Below, in pieces: positions 1 through 11,543 of a stretch of DNA of 64,000 bases. Location of the stretch: positions 652,999 to 716,998 of the forward strand of contig JACTAT010000012.1 in the NCBI GenBank assembly GCA_014526335.1. The letters run 5' to 3'. A program made the translations under genes and the position numbers. Position 1 is the first letter of the stretch, and the number at the start of each line of letters is the position of its first letter. The notes under the pieces are model-generated. The model worked only from the letters and a program-made list of their open reading frames with translations. It made no database searches and was not told the origin of the DNA. This stretch comes from Chrysaora quinquecirrha (Eukaryota > Cnidaria > Scyphozoa > Semaeostomeae > Pelagiidae).

Positions 1-785
1 GTGATCCACATAGGATGCTTGATTGACAAGTTGAAAAAATTTAAACAACTTAGTACTTGTTTCAAATTTTACCAGCCGATCTCTTTTCTTTTGGAACTGT
101 TCTGTCAATAGCTCAACAAGTAAGAGCTCACTAAAGCAATAGGAAGCACCGAATATTTTTACAGCTAGCACAAGATACTGAAATGAGGTACTAGGTATTT
201 TTCAAAAAGAACAAAGCCTTTAAAGAATTTATCATTGCCGTTAATGTACTAGGTATTTTTGGAAAGTTACTTGTTATTTTGCGAGAAGTACTACTCTTAG
301 GTGTCTAATTTCTGGGGAGGTCGGAGAAGGCGGTGAGTTGGAACAGCATTCAGGATCTAATTAGCCGGGGAGGGTCGGAATAAACGGGGGGTCGAACTTT
401 GTTTGACAAAATTTGTCAGGAATTTGCTGAAACGCAGTGTGAGGGGCCCTATAGTACTTATAGGCTAAGGAAATCCATAGTCCTAACCAACAAATAGAGT
501 ATACAAGTGAAATTTCACATCAAGAACGTCAGAGTAAGTTAACTGAAAAATATCAACATCGATATCAATGCAAACCTTAATAAGCGCAGGGGGTTCTAAT
601 AAAAGCGGGGATGGGTTGGAATTTTTTCGAAAAATTAATAAGCGGGGGGGGGGACGGCAATTAGGCACCTTACAGTATATATTTTGTAACAAGCACCAAG
701 TAATTAAAATGGAGGAGTACAAAATTCGAAGGAAGTAATAAGTATTTTTATGACAAGTACCAAGTAAAGTTAGTAGCTAGTTTTT
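1..785. mobile_element. Right end of integrase-type DNA transposon (left block copy)
   Basis: Homologous to 31457-32213. The sequence near 230-292 and 676-785 is the inverse of 30392-30545, giving a right terminal inverted repeat whose outer end reads GTTAGTAGCTAGTTTTT. The repeat is split by a MITE at 294-675. The rest of the element lies before the window start. Confidence 0.65.
294..675. mobile_element. MITE with TA target duplication (left copy)
   Basis: The left end reads CTCTTAGGTGTCTAATT and the right end is the inverse of CTGTAAGGTGCCTAATT, flanked by TA on both sides. Removing it joins the two halves of the host transposon's inverted repeat in register with 30392-30545. The TA target fits a Tc1/mariner-type non-autonomous element. 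A diverged relative of its interior lies near 13650-13800 in inverse orientation. Confidence 0.6.
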
Positions 786-839
786 GTAGAAAGTATTTTT
801 GATGTAATCGGCGCTTCATAAAGTTCAAAGCTGCGATTA

Positions 840-1850
840 AGTTAACACTGTATAAAAAAACCCCGTACAACCTGATGTGAAGTAACGTGGAGGGTGTGCA
901 GTATAGTGGAGGGTGTCAATACAACGTTGTCACGATAGCATGTGTTCCATTCATTCTCTAACGCAAAAGTTACCACATCAACATTGGTACAAATTGCTTG
1001 TAACGACACAACCAGACACTATCCATACTCTATTGAAATTCAGAGAGCGAAATGGTAATATGACGTTGCTCGAGAAAATGGTGACATTTTATGAAGATTA
1101 ATCTTTTCAAAATCACAACGTTTACATATCTAGCAATACCACAAATCGATCAAAGAAAAAATGAAGGTAAAAACATTTGACGCTCATCGTCTTCTGCTAC
1201 CCCGCTTATACGCAGTTCCCTCGGATAAACCAATCATTCCAGAATCTCGCCTACCGTCGGAAAATCAAAAATTTTCCGATATCGATAGCAATTTTTAAAT
1301 TAAACACAATCAAAATATATTTAACCTCGAATTCAAAAATGTTGAAAACAATAAAATTATTTGCTTTTCCTTTCTAATTTATCTTTTTTTTCGTCCTCAA
1401 TTTTTTCCTATCAAAATGTACTGATATTGGCTTCTTCATCGGGCCTGTTATTTTTTTTACTTCAATAACAAAAGTAAGTGTGCTTATTACTAACCAAAAA
1501 TCACATCTTTTCTATTTTTAAACGGAATTTCTGGGAAATTTTTTAAAATAATCTCGATGTCTTACTCTAAAGTAAAATCGTGTGCTCTTGCCAATGATGG
1601 TTTAACAGAATTTTATCAGCCGTGCCCATGGGGTTCGCTAAGGTTGCATTTTAAGTCCAATGCTGTTTGCTTTGTTTTGAAACGATTTAAATCTGAAAAT
1701 TGATTGCGACTCGAATGGAGTTCGGAATAGGAAATGAAACTCTCAGTACTCTCTGGTACGCCGATGCTTAAGTTCTACTTGCGGAACTACTATTTCTACT
1801 TGTGGGTTATTTATGGGGGAGGAAATTTGGGGTATTGACGAAAATATTAA
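840..1850. other. No gene seen; AT-rich flank
   Basis: Shared with about 32.28-33.27 kb. Short open frames here do not resemble known proteins and are not better conserved than the surrounding bases. I see no RNA gene or clear repeat. Confidence 0.5.
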
Positions 1851-1858
1851 CTTAGAAC

Positions 1859-4021
1859 CACCCCATGTAATGTCTGTGCAGTATGGTGGCGGATGTGCAG
1901 TACGGTGGCGGATGTTCAGTACGGTGGGGAGGCATCTTGCAGTACGGTGGGGGGATACCATGATGCCTGTGGGGGGATACCAAGATTGCCGTGGGGAGGC
2001 ATCATGATTGCCGTGGCGGATATTCAGTACGGTTGGGGGATATCTCTGAGTACGGTGGGGGATGTTCAGTACGGTGGGGGTAAAATATGATCTTATCAAC
2101 TAAATCACGGTAAATCAGAGACGGGGGCTAAATATTTCAGCAACATTCGTCGAGCCTTTCTCCCTTTCAAGTGTTAATCTTAGCTTCTCAAAGCAAATTT
2201 GCCCTAGCTTGTAGTATTTCGTTCATGTTCCCAAATGGTTTTGGCATACACGGCAAAATGAACGAATAGCTATCCTCTGAATCCACGTTTTTGTCAATTA
2301 TACTTCGAAAAACAAATGCAGGACTCTTATACAATACCATCACTAAAATTTGTTCGCTTATACCTCGCTCTCACTCAGATGCTAAGAATCTTTGACGAAT
2401 ATATTCTTAATGGGGCAGTAATACGAATTCTTAATATTACAAGTATTTTCAACTTATAAACGCATCCCACAATGTGAAGCTCTTCAAAAAAGACAAATTA
2501 TGTGATTGTAAATAGAGCCACTACTGGAGAGGTTGCGTTACACAAACAACGTCTTTCGTAAGCCTCAAGGGACGCGATGTTGTTTCGTTTCAAAGTTTTC
2601 TAAAACTTGCCAGCAAATATTCGTTAAAATTGCATTTGCGGCAGCAAAATTATGCATGAAATGCTTCTTTAATCAGTTAAAGCATCTCCTGTACATATTC
2701 GCCTTTTATTCGATGAGATCCGTTTACTTTAGGAAACACTTAAGGTTAACTACAGAAAAGAAATTTTGAAATCTTGATTTATTCGTCAATCTGCAAAGTA
2801 GCTCTTTAACACTTTGGTAATAAAAAATGAAACAAGAAAATTTGAGTATCGAAATCAATCAACATTTAAAAAACAAAGTACTTGTATCCCACTTGTACCC
2901 ATCGAGCTTTGAGAAGCTAAGATTAATGCTTGAAATGGAGAAAGGCTTGACGATTGTTGCTGAAGCAAAAATATTTAGCCCCCGTCTCTGATTCACGATG
3001 ATTTAGTTGATTAGATCATATTTTACCCCCACCGTACTCAGAGATATCCCCCCACTGTACTGAATATCCGCCACAGCAATCATGATGCCTCCCCACGGCA
3101 ATCTTGGTATTCCCCCATAGGCATCATGGTATCCCCCCACCATACTGAATATCTGCCATGGCAATCATGGTATCCCCCCACCGTACTGAACATCTGCCAC
3201 CTTACTCTGAGATGCATCCCCACAGCAATCATGGTATCCCCCACAGTCATCATGGTATCCTCCACCGTACTGAATATCCGCCATGGCAATCATGATGCCT
3301 CCCCACAGGAATCATGGTATCCCCCCACAGTCATCATGGTACCCCACACCGTACTGAATATCTGCCACGGCAATCATGGTATCCCCCACCGTACTGAACA
3401 TCCCCAACCGTACTGCAAGATGCCTCAGGCCTCGCCAGGAAGATTTTAGTAGGTGGGCGGTAAACGCTCCCCTCAAAAAATTCAGGCGGGCGGTTTTTTA
3501 TCTTCCTTAAGTGACTGTTAAAGGGTATAATACGGTACAAAACGGAAGAAAACAAAGTTTTTAAGGAGAAAAATACCTATTTAAATTAATTAAAAGCAAT
3601 TTTAAAATTCGAAACAAAAAAGAAATAAAAGAATCTTTATGAGGATAAAAGTACATTCAGTCTTCAACTGTGACCCTTATGATCATCAAAAGTCGTCAAC
3701 AGAACTTAAAACACGAAAAGTCAAAGGTGATAAGGAGATTAGTCCATTTAAAGATTAACGCTGGAGATTTCCTGTCTGTCTGGTAATTAAGAACGAAAAG
3801 CGAAGGTGGGCGGATTTTTCCGTTATTTGATATCGAGGGGAGCGATGTTAGCTCGCCTCGAGCATTCGAGGTGAGTGACGAGGCGGGCGCGGGCGATTGC
3901 CCGCCTTAAAAGGCGAGGCCTGATGCCTCCCCACGGCAATCATGGTATCCCCCCACCATACTGAACATCCACCACCGTACTGCACATCCCCCACAGTACT
4001 GTACAGACATTACATGGGGTG
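1859..4021. mobile_element. Foldback-type element with arms of short G-rich repeats
   Basis: The ends are inverted copies of CACCCCATGTAATGTCTGT, flanked by a 5-bp target duplication AGAAC (1854-1858 and 4022-4026). The left arm (about 1859-2090) repeats units like GCAGTACGGTGGGG; the right arm (about 3000-4021) repeats the inverse (CCCCACCGTACTG, with variants such as ATCATGGTATCCC). Inside them, 2085-2210 and 2905-3020 are a second inverted pair, enclosing a roughly 700-bp core without a recognisable transposase. A 495-bp hAT-like MITE sits in the right arm. This resembles the architecture of foldback elements. The counterpart at 33281-33512 is only 232 bp. Confidence 0.72.
3427..3921. mobile_element. 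Non-autonomous hAT-like MITE nested in foldback arm
   Basis: Terminal inverted repeats AGGCCTCGCC and GGCGAGGCCT (10 bp) are flanked by a perfect 8-bp duplication GATGCCTC (3419-3426 and 3922-3929). An 8-bp duplication is the hAT hallmark. The 495-bp interior has no transposase; its GC-rich right end holds further copies of GCGAG/CTCGC motifs. The short foldback copy in the other block does not contain it. Confidence 0.72.
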
Positions 4022-4407
4022 AGAACGTCTGCATTTATCTGTTTGTAAATATTTTAGTGCACAGGGTAATTTAGCCTTCCGTTTAGTTTAATTGCTTAAT
4101 ACTGTTGTTTTAAGTTTGAAGTCAAGACTTTTATCATCAAGTTATCAATATATCACAAAATAAAGTTTATCACAGTTTCTAATGAAAAGTGCATTTAGCT
4201 GTTATGTTAAGTTATATCACTTTTAGAGTTTCGTAGTTTGTATCTAGAATATAATACTTTTTCTGTAAGTGGGGCCAGGTCAAACCCATTACCCCTTCTT
4301 TTAGGAATTTCCTATAGGTTGTTAGCGTATCTTAATGTTAGGCTAGGTTTTGCTGTCAACCCCAATCCCTACAAGTCTAGGAACCTAGGCTAGCACCCTC
4401 GGAAAAC

Positions 4408-4809
4408 ATGCCTGGTGGCCACAGAAGGCAGCAAGAAGCTCTGTCGGAAGCGTAAGTGAAATCTGAACGAATTTCTATCCATTGTTTAAGCTAGCTTTGA
4501 ATTTCAAGCTCGTGTAAGTCGCTGTCCTTGCATGAAAACTGAAGGGTTTACTCGTGGTAATCGCTGCATTTTCTTTAGATTTGTAGCTTAAATTTGTACC
4601 TAGTTATTGACACAGTCCTTTGAAAGCGTAAATTCAACTTTTTTTCTCTGATTCGATATCTACAACAGTTGGAACCAAGACGTCAAGGGGTTTTTCTAAC
4701 ATTTGGTCCAACGATCCGGACACAACCGAAAAATCCAGCAATCAGCAAAAATGGTACAATTGTGAGAACTCCTTGTTAGAAACTATTTTGCAAATTCAGT
4801 CATGTCTAG
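4408..4809 (+). pseudogene. Two-exon small reading frame, disrupted (left copy)
   Basis: Counterpart of 33913-34329. A first exon starts ATG-CCT-GGT-GGC and ends at a GTAAGT donor at 4452; a second starts after CAACAG at 4679. An extra T in the run near 4694-4698 and a missing A near 4766 break the frame that is open in the right copy. The product is not recognised. It may be a decayed allele or a chance frame. Confidence 0.2.
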
Positions 4810-5819
4810 TCTTAATGAACATATAATGGAAAATAAAAAAACTCTGTACCAATGCTGAATTCAAATATGTTTTCAAATTTGAAAGATATCTTGATGTGAC
4901 TTCAAAAGAAGACAGAAACCAGATGATTTTAAAATGCATGTACCTGGTTTGATTAGACTTACAATTATATCAATTACAATCTTATATCAATTACAATTTG
5001 TTATCTATAAAAAGTGTGGGTCTTTGTATTGAATTATGTATGCTAAGTAATAGCTATATCTTTTTTCTTTGTTCTTCAATGTAATCTTAATTTCTTACCT
5101 TTTTGTGTCCCAAGGACATAAGGAGAGGGTGTTTGTGGAACGCATGTATGTGTATACGCTTTCTCCTGCTAAATTTGTAACAATAGATAAACCACGAATG
5201 TGAGGAAGTAAACTTTGCAGTCGCCGTAATTGGTCATAATGAAAACCAACCATTTGACAATTACCAAATTTGTACCCAAGTAGATTATTGATTGTGGTTG
5301 AGTATTTGGCAGAAGGTCTTATTTAGATAATTAGATTTTTCCTCCAATATAAAACTTTTACTTGCTTTTTCCTTTATAAGGAATAAATAAGATACTTCGA
5401 AAATATTTCATTTTAGCCAAGAATGACATCACAGTATTTTATCTTAATTTATTTTTTGAAAAATCTCTCAATCTACATTGATTGTAGGCTTGAAAAAAGG
5501 CTGTTATGCAAGCCATTGCAATATCATGTGTTCAACTTGTAAGAAGTTTTTGGTACTGAATGCCGACTCAGTGAACCTGCAGGTTAGCCTGCAATGACAA
5601 AAAAATTTTATTGGAGGAAAACAAAAAAATTTGACGAACCTACAGTTTCACAGATTCTCTTTGCAGATTCTCTGAACAATAAAATTTGACAAACCTACAG
5701 TTTCTCTGTGCAATTTTTGTGAAAATGGGGACTCGAATCATGCTATAGGTCTATGGGTTTTTTTGAAAATGTCGTTTTTGAGAAAATTTTGAACGGATTT
5801 ACGGTTTCCAGACCCCCCC

Positions 5820-6270
5820 CCCCCAAACACCCCCTCCTTTTTAGACAGTAAAAAAATTTATACTCACAAAATGCACTTCTTCAGTTAATGATTGCCCAGT
5901 TGGTTGTGCTATAAATTGTCGGGCTGCAGTTTCATCACAGAAAGCTCCATGAAATAAGCAACAAAAATAAAAGAACCAAAAGAAGCCAAAGTACCGCATT
6001 ATAAATTGAAAAGGAACGGGGACAAGACTTCTTTCCACGTTGTCATAAGACAGTTAAGTTTTGGAGTTGCTCCAGCTTTTGACCGTCCAAACTTTTAACT
6101 TTTCAGCTAAGAGCCTCGTTGTAATCCCTGTAACTAGACTTACTACATGAGTTGTAGTTTTCGCTGCCTTCACCTCAATTCAATTCATTTAATGATTTAA
6201 TGAATCCTTAAGATTTCAGTGTTTTAAGCAAATTGATGTAGAAATTGAAACGGGAAACAAAGGTATAGAA
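5820..6270 (-). other. Unassigned exon-like stretch (left copy)
   Basis: On the minus strand, frames starting near 6190 and 6038 encode a Thr/Val-rich segment followed by a Phe/Trp-rich hydrophobic segment of about 25 residues. Both also occur at 35312-35645, in a different frame arrangement because of small indels. Part of it (KTTTHVVSLV) loosely resembles a segment at about 57.5 kb. I do not recognise a family, and it may be a repeat rather than a gene. Confidence 0.2.
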
Positions 6271-6764
6271 AAAGATAATTTGGAAATATTAAAAGCGTTA
6301 CTAAAATCAAACAATAGTATAAAATTGAAAACATTTGCAAAATTTATATACGACAGCGAGCAGGCACGAAATTTGAACATAACTTCAAAAAGGTAGATTG
6401 AGTTTTATATTGTATTCAATGTAGCGATATGTATTATATTTGCAGACTTTGAAACAATCAGATATAAGTGTATTTCATCTTCTACAAAATTTTTGCAATA
6501 TTTGCAGAATCTCTCATGTCTATCAACAGGCGGTTTAGAGTGCCTACCTTTTTCAATGGCGAGGCAGTGGTCACTTAATGAGGGGTACTTCGGGGGGGTC
6601 CCAATACCGCAATACCGCGCGAAAAAATCGCCGAATCCCGAATACCGAACGAAAAAGTTGCAAAATACCGCAAAATCCTAAAAACTAAAAATATCAGTAT
6701 TGTTTATGCGATTATGACATAGACCATCAGTGTATAAGAACTTGAATCCATCTGAAACGCACTT

Positions 6765-6880
6765 GTCCCATTTTTCCTGTCACGGCCGGGGTCGAGGTCT
6801 CGATTAGTTAACTTACTACTGAGATCCTAGCGACTGGCGCTAAAACATCAATTCACCTTCACCTTCATCTTTCGTCATTC
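6765..6880 (+). repeat. Degenerate SINE-like fragment
   Basis: Contains GGCGCTAAAACATCAATTCACCTTCACCTTC-type sequence matching the inverse of the SINE at 57801-57960, with a decayed B box (GGTCGAGGTCTCGA). Confidence 0.4.
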
Positions 6881-7689
6881 GGCAGACACAATTCCTTATT
6901 GGCTGTTCAGAGTTAGAATAAAATTCGGTTCAAACCGAATCATGTTCCCATTGTATCCACCGGCAACGCTAGGTAGCCCAGTTGCTAAAAATGACGCTCA
7001 TTTTGGAAGTAATTCTTATTCAATTAGCTTGGGGATCGCAAACGTAAACAACACTGCCAAATTCAAGGACTAGTGACATTTTGTTTGCTGCATAAACGTT
7101 GCTGCTGTTTTGACAAACATAGCTACATTGTATGGCCGCGCGAAACGTTAAAGAGGGGTACTTCCGCACAGGTCTTGTCAATTTTGCCTTCGAACAGAAG
7201 CATTGAAGTACGAGAGTCCAGAAAGTATCGCATGCGCGACAAAGCTTTTCCCACAATTGCCTGCATAACTTGAAGAAGTTCGGTGAGTATAAAGATGGTG
7301 TCTTTATATAATTGATTCAGTGTGTGAGTCGGAAGCTGGCGGCATATTCAAGTGTAAGCATATGGTCTGGGGGCCGGATAGTCCCTCCCCCTTGGCTGGC
7401 CGAAGATTCACGGGAGAATAGCGATTTCCTGTAATGGGAACCACCGTAAGATGCGGCGCCTCAGCCACATTGCCTCGGCTTTGTGGATGCAAGTGGGGAG
7501 CATTCATCTCGAGCACTGAGCAATGTTTTTTGCTTTTCACGCCATTTTGATTAACTACAAATAGACTCAATATATACACGAAATGCATGACAGCAACTGC
7601 AACAACAGTGCAGCAAACAAGCAAATTTACAAAATTCCATTTTTGTGCAAGAATTTAATGCTGCAACGAAGGCACTTTGCGCAGCTCCG

Positions 7690-8430
7690 CAGCAACAAGT
7701 TACACTGATGCTACAGCTGGCGGTAAATGCGCCGACGGCGTACAAGACCCGGACCCCGACCCCAGATGGAGCGGCGTCGCGGGGCAAAGTGAAAATGAGA
7801 CTACGCCGACGCGTCTTAGATGCAGCGGGGCAGAGTGAAAACTAGACCTTGTTGTATGAAGTTACCATACAGGACACATTATCTTTTAACTTGAAACATC
7901 CGCTCCCTTTCTTAAATCATTTTCAAATTAACATTACATTTCTGTTTTATTTCCAAAAATTAACCAATAAATTAAAAATAATCAACAAATAAATATTTAA
8001 GAGAAAAATCATTTCTGTAGCTACCTTTAAATGCTTACACTAACATAAATATATCATTCTTTTTTGCAAAATTCTAAGTAATGTGAATTGAAAACGAGGA
8101 ATTGTCGCCGAGAATTGAAAACGAGGTTACGACGAAGCCTCTTAGCTGCGTCGTCGCAAGCCATCAGCCGCTGCCCTGCCACATTTTTGACCCCGACGCT
8201 GCTCCATAAGAGATGTTCCTAATAAGGGGTGTCTGTGGCATGCTCCCGCAGAAAATTTTTCAAAATACAACCTCGAGATTGGCCCAGATTGGCTTTTCTT
8301 GGCAGTTTTCTTTTGAGAGGAGATTGTACTAGGCGGCAACTTTATGAAACTAGGTGGGCAATGATAGGGGCTAGGGGGCATTTGCCCCTCTAGCTTCCTA
8401 GCTACTATGTTAAAAGAGGCCTTGCTGTCT
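7690..8430 (+). repeat. Dispersed repeat, interrupted copy
   Basis: CAAGTTACACTGATGCTACA near 7697 and the block from about 8215 to 8430 (GCAACTTTATGAAACTAGGT and neighbours) match the inverse of 59890-60180 in the same order. About 450 bp of other sequence lies between the two parts here. Confidence 0.6.
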
Positions 8431-8454
8431 GCATATGTGTAACTTGTGCAGAAA

Positions 8455-8790
8455 ATTGTTAAGTCGTGCAATCAAAATGTAAATTGCGTAACAACATTGC
8501 AAAGTCGTTCAATCAAATGTTAAGTCGTGCAGAAAAATTGTAAAGTTGTGCAACCAAAATGTAAAATCGCGCAACAACATTGCAAAGTCGTGCAATCAAA
8601 TGTAAAGTTGTGCAACCAAATATAGCTAGCGTTGTGCCATTAACACGTGAAATCGCGCAACAAATTGCAAAGTCGTGCAACCAAAATGTAAATCACGCAG
8701 CAAAATTACAAAGTCGTGCAACAAAAATGCTATGTCGTGCAGTAAAACATAGAATCGTGCAGAAAAATATCACAAATTTCTGTCAAAAAG
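8455..8790 (+). repeat. Minisatellite, roughly 20-25-bp units
   Basis: About 14 imperfect units of the form AAAGTCGTGCAATCAAAATG occur head to tail, with variants such as AAATCGCGCAACAAC. The reading frame across it (8580-8831) is a by-product of the repeat. Confidence 0.75.
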
Positions 8791-9083
8791 TCATGTTTTT
8801 GGCCGGTTTGGTGCACCGAAACAATGGTTGAATTCACAATTCAATACATAAACCTTTGCTATCGTCTTTTCGACTTGTTCTCGTGTAGCTATTGGTCTCT
8901 GGTAAATTTAAGTTTCCCTTCAGCTATGACTTTTTAACTGTTTCTTTAAAGGTTCGTAAAATACTAAATACCGCACTGTAAAACTTTAATACCGCAACAC
9001 CGCAAGGATTTTCCGTCAATACCGCAATACCGCGCATATTTTACCCCCGATACCGCAGTACCGCAAACCCCGAAGTACCCCTC

Positions 9084-10299
9084 CTTAATCTTAGTTTGGA
9101 TAGTATTCTTCTATGTCTTCTAGTCCGGATAAGGTCTAGATATTTTTCATAAGCTATTTGATTCTTATAGGATTTGTACGTCAAAGCTTTGGAGCAGTTA
9201 TGTATGTATGTTCTCCAGTAAATGCTGTAGTTTTTTTCTAATGCTTTTCTTGTAGCCGTCTTAGAAAGAGAGGTTAGCGTTGAATTGGTCAATCCATTAG
9301 TTTTTAGCTCATCTGTTAGTTCGTTAATAAATGATAGATTGTTTCTCGATTTGTAATAGATCTTTCATATTCAAGAGCTTGTGTGACAAGTGAATCGGGC
9401 TCAGAGTAATGTTAGATATGCTTTATGAAATTATTGGTCCTACAACTTACTGAGATGTTTAAAGGGAAGCGTCCTGGATCCCCTCTTACTAGAGCATTAA
9501 TTGTCGATCTGTTTACTCCAAGTATGCGTTTTAAAAACTGTGTATGGATTTTTTCTATCTCATTTTTGTCTCAATCATTCTGGCTAAAATGAAGATAAGG
9601 CCCCCAAACTTCCGATCCATACAAAAGTATTGGGGCAATCATTGAATCAAAAAGTTTTAGAGCTATTTTAACCGGGAGGTATTTGAGTTTAAGCTTACTG
9701 TTAAGGGCTAGTAGGGCGCGATTCGCTTTACTGCTAAGCGTATGTAATGATTCTTTATAATTACATGCCGAATTTAGAGTGATACCAAGGTAAGTGAACT
9801 CAGTCACGTTTTCAAGCAGGTTGTCGTTAATGTAGAAACATTGTTTATATTTTGTGTTATTTTTATAAAAGGTCATACATTTAGACTTATCGCTGTTCAC
9901 TTGAAGCTTCCAATCATTACAATAATCACTGAGGATGTTTTGACATTTTTGTAAACCATTGTGAGAAGCAGAGAGAATGATTAGGTCGTCGGCGTAAAAT
10001 ACGCAGGTTATTGGTTCATGCCCAAGATTCAGAGAAGATGGGTTACTTTTGTTAAGTTCGTCAATAAGATCGTTTATGAATAAATTGAAGAGTGTAGGAC
10101 TCAGAAGACATCCTTGCCGGACAGCCTTAGAGCATTTAAAAAAGTTTGTGCAATGATTGTTAAATTTAACAGCACATTCAGTATTGAGGTACATGCACTG
10201 GATAATTTCTTAAAATTTGCGATCGATTCCTTTACTTCGCAGTTTTTGGAAGAGGCCATTATGCAAAACATTGTCGAAAGCTTTACGAAAGTCTATAAA
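9084..10299 (-). pseudogene. LINE ORF2 fragment: reverse transcriptase palm and C-terminus (left copy)
   Basis: Minus-strand frames give RT motif A (FIDFRKAFD, close to 10290), then KAVRQGCLLSPTLFN, then the catalytic FYADDL box near 10000, followed by YLGITL and LLYGSEVWGP. A TAA after DRKF (near 10208) interrupts the frame and is shared with the right copy. The C-terminal zinc-knuckle-like part (RFCKYCKNF) is separated and lies at 6476-6579 because of the 2.5-kb insertion. The fragment is truncated at 10300 by another insertion. Confidence 0.85.
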
Positions 10300-11047
10300 G
10301 AGGGGGGCTTTGGGGTTTTACGGGTTGCGGGTTTGGCCGATTTTGCCCTCGGGTTTTCGGGTTATTCCAAAAAAACGTGCGGGTTTTCGGGTTCAGCATA
10401 TTTGACGGGCGACGGGTTTTGCCATTTTTTAGCTCGGGTTTTCGGGTATTGTAGTAAAAATGTGCGGGTTTTCGGGCTTTTTCCCGTCATATAGGATATA
10501 TCAATTTGTGAAATTCATAAACAGTTCTTGAAACTATGATAAACGTCAATACAGTAAAGTTTACTTTTAAGAGCTGGAAAGCCTCGGTTATGTAGCTACA
10601 ATCTTGGACAAAATATATTGGAACGGCCTAAATAGTTTTGCTATTATCTATTGATTTCCCCTTCTCCCCCGTTACAATGTTGTTTCGAACCAAAGTTGTC
10701 TTGCTCTACTACCAACATTGTTTTGGGGGTAAGAGGGGGAAGAATTGGAGTTATTGAAGTAGAAAATCAGTGGAATAGGCCATATTCCTTGGAGAAAATG
10801 CCTTGTTCCAAATATTTTGTCCAAGATTGTCTGTAGAACATTGTTTTGAGAGGAACTGAAATTTTCAAGAAGATGCTACAAAATATCTGTTTCTTACTAA
10901 AATTCCCCTTCAATGCTCAATGAGTATACAGTATAATGTAAGTCCAGCAAAAGTCGAAAAATTACACGCCCAGAAGCCACACCCTTAATTTATGACACTG
11001 TTATGTTCGACGAACGGTTCTATCCATAAAAACATTGTACAGAGCTG

Positions 11048-11160
11048 AGAACGTATGGGTAACCATCGGGTAACCATACGGGTAACCATGATTCTACAGT
11101 ATATGCATTTTGTATGGATTTAGCAAGGGTAACCACGGGTAACCACGGGTAACCATAATA
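11048..11160 (+). repeat. Short GGGTAACCAC tandem repeats
   Basis: At least six copies of (C)GGGTAACCA(T/C) occur in two clusters, directly upstream of a TATA-like stretch (ATATATAAAGGG). Confidence 0.7.
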
Positions 11161-11261
11161 TATAAAGGGAATAAGATATACACCCTTCTTTCTTTGTCAT
11201 TGGATCTCTTTACGAGGCATTCTCTCTGCGCACGAAGGGTTCTTCGTGTACAGCTAAGTCA

Positions 11262-11543
11262 TTGACCGAAGCACATGATCTGATTAAATTTTGTAGCGAT
11301 GTTCTCCACGATAACAAGCAGGAAATCAGGTCTTCGGAAAATATCAATTGGTTTTTAAATGGGCCTCAGGCCATGTCTCTTCCAAAAAGATTAGCTTTGG
11401 TATGCGGTGATATTTCGATGTTGGAACACGCTTGGTCCTTTGGTGCGAAAAATGAAGGAAACGCCAAACGTTTGACTTACTGGGCAGCGACATCTAGAGC
11501 TATCACCGATGGTTTCCCTGAATTTGAATTTCGAAGGAGATGA
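11262..11543 (+). CDS. Unrecognised open frame inside the 1.7-kb element
   Basis: A 93-codon open frame beginning at a TTG, with the first internal ATG (MSLPKRL) much later. The peptide has ordinary globular composition (segments such as AHDLIKFCSDVL and LTYWAATSRAITDGF) and matches no family I know. A TATA-like ATATATAAAGGG lies about 95 bp upstream. It could be a remnant of the element's own gene or captured host sequence. There is no counterpart in the other block, so conservation cannot be judged. Confidence 0.25.
   Translation: MTEAHDLIKFCSDVLHDNKQEIRSSENINWFLNGPQAMSLPKRLALVCGDISMLEHAWSFGAKNEGNAKRLTYWAATSRAITDGFPEFEFRRR

Larger units (their letters stand above)
6580..9083. mobile_element. 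2.5-kb DNA element with GAGGGG termini and CCGCAATA subterminal repeats
   Basis: Inserted in the LINE ORF2 C-terminus. Ends are GAGGGGTACTTCGGGG and its inverse, flanked by a perfect 6-bp duplication CTTAAT (6574-6579 and 9084-9089); the right block keeps the empty site (CACTTAATCTTAG at about 37.34 kb). Just inside each end are short repeats of ATACCGCAATACCGC, inverted between the two ends. No transposase frame is visible. The interior has SINE-like sequence near 6.77-6.88 kb, a dispersed repeat at about 7.69-8.43 kb and a minisatellite at 8.45-8.79 kb. A 6-bp duplication occurs in some hAT and IS3EU-type groups; the superfamily is unassigned. Confidence 0.75.

Noticed and set aside
1743..2099. 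Proline-rich open frames in the foldback arms (also 3080-3449 and 33274-33565)
   Set aside because: They follow the short arm repeats, occur on both strands and are not preserved between the long and short forms.
8455..8790. CRISPR-like array of short repeats
   Set aside because: Units are contiguous and imperfect with no unique spacers, in a eukaryotic sequence; it is a minisatellite.
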